Source: Petrosia ficiformis
Taxonomy: Eukaryota; Porifera; Demospongiae; Haplosclerida; Petrosiidae
Assembly (NCBI GenBank): GCA_947044365.1
Contig: OX345638.1
Location: forward strand, 3,581,201 to 3,645,200
DNA length: 64,000 nucleotides
Direction: 5' to 3'
Shown: positions 25,701-38,360 of the stretch, one piece after another
Layout: each line of letters begins with the position of its first letter
How positions within the stretch are numbered: position 1 is the first letter of the stretch
Translations under genes and position numbers: made by a program
The notes under the pieces: generated by a model
The model's database searches: none
Seen by the model: the letters and a program-made list of their open reading frames with translations, nothing else
What the model was told of the DNA's origin: nothing

Positions 25701-28700
25701 CCCTAACCTGTACATGTACACTGTAATTATGTATTTGGTTGCGTAGGTACATGTGCAGTATATCCATTATTAGTTTCATGTAACAGCTGTTTCACAAGAG
25801 GAGGAGACTATGCGTGTGAAAACACAGCTGAGAAACGCTATGGCTGGTTATCGAGTATGACAGTCTTTACAAAGAGCATTTAACAGGATGTTATTAAAGC
25901 TTCATCATCTTTTCAAAAGCTCTAAAACAGTTCCTGCAAACATACATGTAGTCTGACATGCACTCAAATTTACTGAAATCTTCAATGGGATATCTTCTTC
26001 AAAATGACTTCAGGATCATGTCTTTATGTAGCTCGAAGATGCTGTGTGTAACAGTCTTATATTTCCAGGTTTATCTACAGTATACATGTATATCAATAAA
26101 ATGTCACCGTACAGTTACCTTAGTTTTACTGTCAGTACATGTAGTACAGTTATTGCTGTCTCACTACTATAGTCTTCAATTGACAAGTACCCAATTACTA
26201 CTGTTGAACTACCATAGTGTGGAAATGAAACTACACATGATGTACCAAGTAATTACTGTACTGAATGGTGGTGACTTTTTATTCACATATACTGTACATG
26301 TAGTGTAGTTAGCACAAGTCAAGCAACAGTTACACGAGGCCATCTTGGTAGGTATAGTAATGTTAATGTATGTATGTGTCACATTTACATTCCACTTTGT
26401 GAAGAATCTCAACGTATAGTCTCCAGACATTTCCTCCTCTTACAAAATGGCTGCTATGCGATACATGTACTAATTCATTATCTAATTTAATCACTAGTCA
26501 TGAAACCTTGTATTTACAAAAAGTAAATCAGATGTTTTAACTGTATCACAGCAGTCTTTAACAGTGAAAGAATCGTGATAGCTACATGTACATGTACACA
26601 TAAATAGGTCGTGACACCATTGATGTCCAAGTGGGCAAAGTTTCGTTAATTATTAGTAGACATTATCGTCTTCACAAGTTCTTATTAATAATAACTGAAG
26701 AACTTGTGAAGTTTTCTTTTTGTAATAAGTATAATTTGTGAGGAATTTTTGAAGAGCTACTCATAGGTAAAGGAACTTTGCCCAGTTGGACATTAATGAT
26801 GCCACAACCTGTTTATGAATAGCTATCATTATGCTTTCACTTTATACCACTATTCAAGGCTGCTGAAGAGTAGATGAAATGTATTTTTTAACAAAATGTT
26901 TCATGACTAGAGCATTATAATATGGAAAATACATGTATCTTCTTAATTGTTATGCTCATTATATAGAGCTCATATTCTAAATTGCATACTGTACACTTTA
27001 CTTTTTGAATTATGAAATAAGTTTATGATACCATGTACATGTAAGTACTATACCAACCCTTGAAACAGTAGTACATGTATATAGACTCACATACCAAATA
27101 CTGCAGTAATTACATCACCTCTATTTTCAGATCCTATTCTTGGTGAGTCAGATAGTAAGAAAAAGAGTTTATCTGAGCTATTTAAACCACCACTTGATAT
27201 TATGTTTCAGGGCGACTTTCAAGAGGTAATTCTGCAGACTTGTACTACATGTAGTTATACAGATAATGCTGTGTGATTTGTAGATTATTGTGCTGTGTGA
27301 TACACTGTACATTGATACATGTATTTCAATATATTTATTGAAATACCATGATACCATGATTATTGTGCATATTGAAATATTGAAATATTTATTGAGAAAC
27401 TCGGGTAATTAGACAATTATCAATGCCACAGCTTGCCTTTCAAACATTGCTGCCAAATGTACAAATACAATGTACAGGTAGCACAGTTTAGAATGTTTGT
27501 TAGTTTAGTCTGGGTAGTGACAGAGTTTAGAAAGAGCACATGTACATGTAGCAGACAACTACATGTACATGTACATGTACCTACAGTAAATAATGTCCAT
27601 CTAATATAAATAAGAATGCATGTATGTTTATTATTATACCACTGAAGAAGATAGCAGTTAGCTATCGAAACGTTTGGTTTTTGTTAATATATTTGTTTCG
27701 TGAAATATAAAAAAGAAATAATGTCACGTACCTACAGTGTTGCTACATTAAAATGGCTTTAATTTCAATCTGTAGCATGCACACTGAGAGGGGGGGGGGG
27801 AGATATTCCCCTAGAGCCCACACCTGTTAGGGGGCTTTGATAGGCCATACTCAGCCACACTATGTGTAGTATACATGTAAATAGTAGAATGTATTTGTAC
27901 ATGTAATCATGTATGTATTATTATACCACTGATAAAAGTACATGTAGTTGCATGACTACTGAAACGTTTGGTTAAAAAAAATTATTGATTGGTAAAAACA
28001 AATATAAAACATTGAATATCCATTAAGAAGGTATATTGAGAAAAGGTATCATGATGATTACTTTGTGTTGACTATCAATCATTGCCAATGGCACTAGTGT
28101 GTCTACCTTACTGTGAATATTGGGTTGTGAAAAAGTGTAACTTCAGTCTAAGTACACAGATCTTCAATGACACTAAAGGTTTTAAACTGAATCATTGCTG
28201 ATGACTTCCTCATGTCTTAACAATTTATTACACTTATATGTGTCTTTATTAGTTAGATTCTTGCATCTTTTTTCATTTCTCTGCTACATGTACAATAGCT
28301 ATTAGTATTAGACAAGCAATATGCTTCCTCCTGGTCTATAGCTTGAGTATGTAAATTCTTTTACATACCACACCCGAATAAGACCTTCAGAATGATGCAA
28401 CTCCCTTAACATGTATGTACACATGTATGTATGCAATGTGTATCACAGTGTATGTAACACAAATGTAGTAATAGTAATATTTTATATACACTGTACATAT
28501 GCATTGCACTTGGAAAGCAACATAGGGATGTCCCTGTGCGTAATAAAAATGTTTGATCACTATCTTTACTGTTTGTTATAGGCTCGCATTGCAGGTCAAA
28601 AATGGAAGTCGTGGTTACTTGTGAATCTCCAAGATTCTTCAGAGTTTCTCTGTCAAACATTAAACAGAGATTTATGGAGTAATGCAAAAGTGAAGAAAAT

Positions 28701-31700
28701 AATAAAAGACAACTTTGTTTTTTTGCAGGTACATTATAAGTTACAAATTAGTAATGAGTGATTCTGTACATGTAATGAGCACTATTGTTTTCCTGTCCTT
28801 TTTTAACTTCATTAGGTTAAGCATATAGTAGATTCAATTTTCCTTTAATTGACTAACATGTGCACAATACGCAAGTTTGCATGTGTATAAAAGGGTGTGG
28901 CAATGAAACTTCAAATAGAAATTTTAGATTTGAATGTTAACCAAACTGAATGAATGTTCACTTCTATACAGTGTGTATCAATGCATTTATCTCATTTCTT
29001 TTGTAGAGAGGGAGAGGGAAGTAGGGAGGCACCCTTCGCTCTGTACGAACATTTGTTTATTCAGTTGTAGAAAAAAATATTTGCACTCAAACTATTTAGT
29101 ATATAACTTGATAACCACATTGAAATTCAATGAAATGACTAACCATACACATGAACCATACTGAATATAGATATTGTACAAGGAGAGATGAACCTACTAT
29201 CACCAGATATTTCACAATCAATTCACCAAAAATCTCAACTTTGGCAGATCTCAAAACTACATGTACCAAACTTGCTACAAATAAAGCTACAAACAAAGCT
29301 ACAAATACCCATGAGGGATTCACCAGAGCAGTTACAGCTATAAACGTACTGGAAGCCTATTTCAGAAAAGCTCTGGTGAATCCCTTTATAGATATACTTT
29401 GTTTTTAAAAAATTGTATGGTCAACCAGCTCAAAAAAAGAATTGTGATATTGTCTTTGGCAACAGAATGTGTTATTTTGTATTGAACCTGATGTGAAGTT
29501 TGTAGAAATTTGAACATGATGGTCAATTTCACTATTTGAAATTGGAGCAGTTTTAAGTTTTTATGTCCTAGAGGGCCTTCCATATGATTGGTTTTGATGC
29601 ATGTGAATGTGTATGTATTTGTACATGACAAATACGTGTTGTATACATGTACATGCATAGTAAAGGAATTTGTGTCATTCTAGATCTGGGATGGGCTTAG
29701 TCGATTAATTTAGATGTAGTACATGGGCTTAGTCAATTAATTTGGATGTAGTACATGTACATAAAAGAATGTGACCTAGCTACGGAGTACAGATCAGAGC
29801 AGCTTGTAGAAACTGCAACTGACAGAGGCTGTAGCTGGTAGCCTTTGAAGCAGTACATATGTACACAAGAACCTTTTAAAGAGTAAGAAGAGGACAAAAA
29901 CAAATACAAAAACTATAGAAGGTTATTGTGTTTCAGACATGAGAGAGTCATCAGCAATAATTAATGATCAACACAACAGCACAAGTACTTAATTGGTAGC
30001 AATAGTTTTTTCCATATACCGTAAACGTAGAAATGTTCGGCCTGTAGAAATTTTCGTCTCTTTCGACTAGTTGATGTGAGGACGAAATTTAATTTTTAAC
30101 TCGTTTCTTCCACACTCTCACGCATTTATGCAGCTTACACGTGAATGAGGTAAAAACATGGCACTGTTACAGTACTTTCGTAAGGTTGACACCAAAGAAG
30201 AAGAAAAGCCTGAAAAAATGAAGAATCGTCAACTAATGGCCCCAAATCCGATCGACCCTGGCAGAGAGGTTCGTACCTCAGCATCATGTCCGTTTGGAAT
30301 TACTGACCACGCCCATGGTCGAAAGTTGATACAGCCGAAAATTAGCATTTGTTGAGCTTGAAGAATCAAGACGAAATTTTGTCTGGTCGAAAATTTCTAT
30401 GTTTACCGTATCTTATTTTAAAAATTTGGTTGACCAATTGAAAACAGGCTGGCCCACTTCCAAACATTTTCAGCATAAACATAAATCATGATCTGGTTCT
30501 CAACCTATTATAAAATGCTTTGACCAAGTTTGGGAATTGGTTAGCCTGTTTTTAAAATGTAGATACCTATAGTACATGTAACTTTCTGCAAGTGTAAGCA
30601 AAATCATTATTTATCAAGTGGCTGATTTTCTCATCCAAAGTGCACATATTACCAAGTTTACACACTATCACTGTACTCTGTACTTCCATTGAATACGTAC
30701 ATGTGTTTCAGATGTACTGCAGAGTACTATGCTATCACATACAGGAATTCACACATTACTATGATTATTGTTCAAAGTAGTACTATAGTACAGTTGACTA
30801 TCATGTTATTAAAGTGTAGTTCCTATCATACTTAATTAAGTCAGTTACTATACATGTACATGTATATATAAATATTGTCTGTATATGATCTGTGTATGAT
30901 GGGCAATCTGTACATTATGTATTTGCAGATTCAAAGGATCACTGATGAAGGAATCAAGTTTCGACAGTTGTATCAAGTTGAATCTTATCCTGCTATAATC
31001 ATTATTGATCCCAGAACTGGTGAGGACTTTGTATACATATGTACTGTACATGTATTAGTGTTGTTTTAGTATGACCACATTCAGTTACATGTATTCATAT
31101 AGTATAGTTTTTTTTTCATTTAGTGATATTTACATGTGTATGTGCTGTACTGGAAAATGATTTCTGAAATTACTATGTAGTAATCTATGAATCATTATGG
31201 GATGAATATACATGTACATGTACATGTATAAAGTTTGTTGACATAAATATGTTGATGTATTTATAAAATAGTGTTCTTGGATTACATGCACATATTTTTA
31301 CACAATTTAAATGTATAATGTATACGTTGCAGTATCAGAGAGTATGGTACATGTAGCACTCCCTATGTAGGGATGGCACAGAAAAAAATCGCCACCCATA
31401 CATTTCAATTGGAAGTGATGAGCTGAAAACCCTGCTAATAATAAGAGATAGTTCCTAATACACACATACGTGTACCTTTTATTATCTGCTGTTTTTATGA
31501 GCACAACATCTTCCAGATGGCCAAGATCTTCATTAAATAGAGAACAGGCGATTGGCAAAACTGGCTGAATGTTCATTATATTCTCTCCAGACATTTTTTT
31601 GGTTTGTTGAACTATCTCAATGATTTTAGCACCATTCCAATCACATTTATAGTAAAATTCTGGTCTACAAGTATCGAGATGATATCTTCAGTTACTTTGA

Positions 31701-34700
31701 AAGAAGAGCATCTCAAGAGCTTTAGAGATTTGATCTGGAATTGAACACTAATCAAGCCACATGGAATTGAATCGCGCACGTGCATTTGTGTCATCAGAAC
31801 ATGGAGCTGTTAGGGAGTCGCTCTGTAAGCTGGTTATGTTGGAACCATAATAAGCATAAGCAAATACATTTTTATAATAATTAATAATGATTAAGCTAAC
31901 TATTAATATTAAAAATCATTGTATACTCGTAATATTATAAACATTGGAATGCCAAGTGGTTGATACACAGATGTATATGCTCCTATTTTTCTAGTTGTAG
32001 TAGAAGATAAAGTTTTTCATTACTAATGCTGAAGTTGCTTAGTTCATTCTAGTGTGTACATGTATAGCTATAGTATTATGTAGTTGTAAGCAAAGATCGC
32101 AAAACGTGAGTAGGCAAAAAGCAGTAGAGACCCCAGTGCATCAAGAGACAAGACTGGAAGCAGAGAGAAGTAGAACTAGAAGGAAGAGAGAAGCGAGAAT
32201 ACCAACACAAGTTGAAGATCCTGAGACAAATTATGCTATAAGCTTACGCTCGTCTTGTAAAGCCTACATTCACCTAGTTATAATAATAATAATACATTGA
32301 ATGGAGATCCATGAGGTATGGTTAGTGGTAGAAATACTTGATATCACAATTTATGTGTCTATTAAGACTTTGATTTTTGTGTTAACAGAGATGTCAGCTA
32401 TCACTTGCAATTGAAAAGTATAGGCAACCGTTTTTTTCCGGGCCCTATCTATATAGAGAGTACTACCATACTCTCCATGTAATACATGCATGTCAAGCAT
32501 GTATATTTATAAATACTTACATGTGTTTATTATAATTATTATATCAACGTCATGTGTATTTATAAATGTTTGTGCTTTGGCTTATATGCATCTATTCACT
32601 ATACAAGTACATTAGTGTTGTTTTAGTTGAAAAAATTGTGTAGTTGTGTATATAATGGGAAAACATTGTTGTGATTTCTGTTCCTCATTCCACTCCTCGT
32701 TCCTCTTTTCCTGCTTTCATTGTTACCCGTGACACTTTGACACATGTCAAACTTTATTAATCATAATGTACTTAAAAGTACTTACAAGTATTCAAGTACA
32801 AGTGCTAAATATAGGTTATATACCGTTTTCGCGGTCCATACGTGTGTTTATAATCCCGAAGAAGCCATGCTATGGGCTTTCGAGGGATTATTAACACACG
32901 TATGAACCGCAAAAACGGTATCTAAGGTATTTATTATATAAAATGCAACTACCAGACTGGTTGAGGCTTGCCCGTGTTCATTTACCTCATCTCTTGGCGA
33001 CCAAAAATTACGCTTAAATCAGACGCATCATTATTCAAGTAAATCAAATTGCCAGTAAAACAGCGCCTAGCAACGTTGCGTCGAAATATAAAACAACTGA
33101 AAACTCGCCTCAATTCACTCAACTGCAACTCTGAATTTCTGAAGTCTGAGTATCCACGGCCTTCTTAAAAGGTGATCTGTCCAACTATGTAAGCTAAAAT
33201 CTTCAGCTTTTTGAAATCCAAAAGTTACAAAGCTGACAAAATTGAGATGTGGGCATTGCCCTCAAGAGCAAAACGCTCGCGCTATCGATCACCTTGCTAT
33301 CTTGCTGCAGCTAAAGAAGAGTACCACATGGCTTTCTTGTTATGTCTTCTATCCAACAAAATAATAACTATAATCTAAATTGCTTAGATACTGTATTCTT
33401 GGTTTCCACACGCAATAGAACTATCTTGAAAACATTAATCACTCAAAAAAATGTATTTAAGTGTACATGTATTTAAGCACAAGTACTAATGTGCATGTAC
33501 TTGGCCCCATGCCTGATGACTACTTGTATATGTATTCTCTACATGAACACAGGAAATCATTAATTAAAATGTACATTAGTGTTCTTTTAGTTATCTATAA
33601 CTAAAACCGAAAGGCATTTTGGCTTTTATTTACATGTAACTAAACTACATGTATAACTATAGTCTATTGCAATAACTATATATAACTAACTAAAATAGGA
33701 AATGGCTGATAATGGCATTTCTCGTTAGTTAACTAAAACTAAAACCATTTTAGTAAGCCTAAAATTGTTTAGTTAATTAACTATAAGCAATAGAAATGTA
33801 CTTAGAATTATGCTTGAAACACTTAATGTGCTTCAGCTTTTGCTCAAAGCACTTCCCCCTTTCAACTACATGAACATTTTACAGCCTCAAGCACTTTCCA
33901 AAGTGTTTCACCCCATGTCAGATTTGTATGAATATGGCAAACCAAACTAATTGAAGTTAGTCTGTTTGTCCACCATACTGTCTCTGGTTGTTATTTCATC
34001 CTCTTGACTACGTTTATATTTACATGTGTTTAAACTAGACCTGGCCAACAGGTATTACATGTATATGTACATATACATTCTAGTGATTCTACATTGTACA
34101 TGTGTGTATACCATTTTGGTCATAAAAATGATATTTTTGAGTAATTTCTATCATTTGTGTTTACATTAATAATTGTTTGTTTTTTTTTTCAGGAGAAAAA
34201 TTGGAGCACTGGAGACATGTAACTGTTGAAGACTTTCTCAGCAAAGGTTTGTATATTTTTCATACTCAAAAATCATAATAACTATGAAATGCTACACAGT
34301 GTGTATATATATTTATAAACTTGTGTCTCAATTTATGATATCATTTATATGTACATGTACCTTTTATTCATTGCTATGGATTGTATTCCTTAATAAGGAT
34401 TGTTACTAGTATACAATAATAATAAAGACAGGAATACTCAAATGTATACATTCATAATGTATAATACATTGCATGTGAAAATTATATATATTTTCGTCTT
34501 ACTTGGATAATTTAGTTTATTTACTATCATACAAAAGTAAGGTAATGATCTATGTTATGATAACTACATATATATCCCTCCTGTCATTATAATTGTACGT
34601 ATTTTCATTTCAGTTCGAGAATTTCACTCTGTAAATAAACTGAACGAGGCCAAGTCATGTAATTCTGTGAGTCAGTATGCCAAAATGTACTATAGACATT

Positions 34701-37700
34701 AGAATGTGTTGGCTATGACCTCCATGTATAATTTTGGTCAAAGTAATTACACATACCTAAGGAGGTCATGGTAATCTAATCGTGTGTTTAAAATAATTAG
34801 TTAATTACACACGTATTTGCATTGCATCGCCAATCTGCCTTGGTGATTTTGAGTAATATCAGAAATTGACCATAATGTAACTGGGAGTCAAAATAGCATC
34901 ATAAAGTATAGAAAAAGGAATGGTAGTCCCTAATCACTGGGCTGAACTGCTGGACTGGAATACTGGACTGGACTGGACTAGTAGTCAGCATAATTAGTCC
35001 AAGTGTTCATTTACTACATAACATAGGGAGCCACACCTATAAAATGAATAACATACATGTACATTACCCCGGCCTCACCTACTGCCTAGTATTAAGTTAG
35101 CCTGTTCTCACTGGCGTATGAGATGTTTGATTTGGTAGAGCATCTGTCTGGAATACAGAGTGTCGTGGGTTCGAATCCCACCTGAGGCAACTCTCATTTT
35201 TCATTTTTCCATTGCCTCAGGTGTCTTTCTTTCTTTCTTTCTTTCTTTCTACATCTCTGATAACATCATGTACATGTATGTGTTTAGGTGACTGAAGGGC
35301 ATCTGTTTGCATGTTGTAAATGACTAGTCCAGATAAATTCCAATATTATAGTTTAATACTTAAGTCAGAAATCAAAAATTCACTTTCATTCTTGAAAACA
35401 GAATTTACTTCTGATTCAGTCTTGATTTCTGCTTTTTTTCTGTTAACTTAATTCTCACTTCACTAGAGGCTAAATATATTCATCAATTTATGACGTTTTT
35501 TAATTAGGATAATGTTTAATTATTGTCACAAAAGATCACCATGCTTATAGTACCCCTAATAAAGCATCAGTGGTGTACATGGGGGAAGATCTTATGCACT
35601 GTACATACTGATCGGTTGTTTAATCACTTCAGTCATTTTAATGAGTTTGATTTGCTTAGTAATGTTTAATACATAAATTGAGAGCATCTCTAAGTAAGGC
35701 TTTGCGATATATCGATAAATATATATTATCGCACAGATACCGGAAATATTACGAGTTGGATACAGCATTGCCACGAGTCCGAAGGACGAGTGGCACGCTG
35801 TATCCAACGAGTAATAATTCCCGGGTATCTGTGCGATAATATATTTATCAAATAATGCTTGTTTTTGCCTATTACTACTTAGCAATACTTTATTATTCAA
35901 ACTATCATGATAAAGATGGTAATCTTGAAGCATTTCACAAGTTAAATCCCAAAACAGTAGCTATCTCGGGCAACCTCCAACCTGAAAAAAGACTTTCAGC
36001 ACTGCACATATATAAACTTCTCTACTTTCACATTTTATCATAAACATAACTTACCTCGTTCATAATTTTATCACAACTCATGTTTACTAACTTCACCATC
36101 GCCAAAACTAAAGAAATTAGAGAGTAATCTCTTTCTACACAATTTTTACTTAGCAGCATGTGACACGCAATACAATAAAACTTCCGTTCAGGTGATTTTC
36201 CGTGCAATAAAACTTCCTGTCATATGACTCTATAAAAATACTGGAAAATATTGTCATAGTGCGTGATTTGAATGTCTAATTGAAAATGTATGGATTCGTT
36301 GTTTCTATGGTAAACATTGTTTGATAATAGTAATTATCACGATATATTTGAAAATATTGTTATTTAATATTTCCATTTAAGAAATATTGGTAGTATTGAA
36401 ATTTCAATAAAACCAAAATTAAAATTTACAGTATATCGAAATACACAATTAAGAACGTTAGACGAACGTCAAGAAGTGACAAAAACGTTTGAAGAACGCA
36501 AATAAAACGTTTGGGAAATGTTGGAAGGTGAGTATAGTATTTAAGTTGAAGTGTGTGTATAGGAAATCTGTCGTGAAATTGGTGATGGCTGTCTCTGGAG
36601 AGGAAGAATTAGTTCAATCATAATTCATTTTCTTATAGTCAGATGAAATGTTAATAAACACTTTTCAACAATTAATTTTATCAATATTTAGTAATATTGA
36701 GGTATTTTGAATATCAAATATCGTGATATCTGTTATGTCAATATTGCAAAGCCTTATCTCTAAGCCAATATTATTATGTGGAAAATGAAATGTTTATTTT
36801 CCATTATAAACATAATTATTATGTTTCTAACTGCAAATACAGAGAACTGACATAGTTTGCACCACCAACATTATGTTTGATAAATGTATATGCTATTAAG
36901 GTGAATGGAACACATGCAACTGATGTAGATAAACGAATTTTACAGTACACTTTGATTTAGTTAGTTATGTGATAATTGTTCAAGCATGAAATTAGCAAAC
37001 ATAATTATAATGAATTTTTTTTTTCATATATAAATCTTGTTTAGGGAGATTTTATGTTTATGGCCCGCAGGGCCATCCCTATAATTGCTTTCCACGGGGT
37101 TTAATGTATATATATATGTTTGTGTCACTTGCGCGACTATGCGTTGTATACGTAGTTAAGGAAGTTGCATCATTCCAGGGGGCTCAGTCAATTAATGGGC
37201 GTGCCACGTAAAAGAACACGCGTTTGAGCTAAAGACCAGCTAGGAAGCTTCAGCAGAAAGGATGCTAATAACTTATATAGCAGAGAAACAGTATAAATAT
37301 TATGCAAGAATCTTTAACAAGTACATGTAAGTATGATAAGTTGTTGAGTTTCAGACACGAGGACGTCATCATTTAGAACCTTGAAGGAGTACTTCAGTCA
37401 GTTCATCAAAGATCTGTGTATTTAGACTGCAATCAGGCTTACACTTACTTCTTCAGGCCCCAGCTTTCAAGTACACAAAAAGGTAGAGACACTAGTGCCA
37501 TCAGCAATGCTTAATACATAGTCATCACAAAGCAAATATAGGGATGTTTTTTTCTCTATATACACTTGTTTATCTAGTAAATATAATAAGACCAATTACA
37601 CATGTATGTACTTAATTGTAATGTATGTATGTACATGTACATATACATACATATCATCTACCGGGTATTAGATTGTTATTTGATTTCTACTCGCAACAGC

Positions 37701-38312
37701 TCAACTTACAAGAATTTGTATTTTGAATAAGGATAATCATTTGCTAATGCATATAAAAGTCTATGGCAACAGAAAGATACACTCAAAAGTGTATTTGGCC
37801 ACAATCATTATGTTCCTTCCTACTTCCTAATCATGTTTATAGTACAGCTGTACTTTCAATTAGGAAGATAATTATTTTCTCAAGGAAAATAAAAATTATA
37901 TTTTATATTAGAAACATGATAATATTTGCTTCCTAGAGATGCTCTCGTTGTTAACATTAATATATGTAGTAAGCACTACTAAGTAAGTCAAACTCATATA
38001 GCCAATCAAATTGGTGACGACAACCAATCAGTGCATGAGCTCTTCCATCATGTGCACTGGCTTGGATGGTTTCCTGGGGAAGTACATGTATCCCACGGGC
38101 CACGGCATAAGTATTAAGTTTAATACATGTACTTGTTGTATGGGAATTTATCTGGAACAGTCATTTACATTCCCTTCATCTAAACACACAAGTTATTCAT
38201 TTTTGGGTGTGGCAGATGACATCCCCATGTTAGTTTGGCAATGAACACTTACACTAATTTTGCACTCCAGTCCAGGCGATCAAATATTCAATGTCCTCCT
38301 TCCCACTCTTAG

Positions 38313-38360
<48 letters not shown>

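Noticed and set aside
29151..29408. 85-codon plus-strand frame with ATNKATNKA repeats
   Set aside because: Short inverted and tandem repeats in UBXN7 intron 5; no homology or conserved start.
35592..35933. 113-codon minus-strand open frame
   Set aside because: Lies across the nested palindrome of a TIR element; no recognisable motif.
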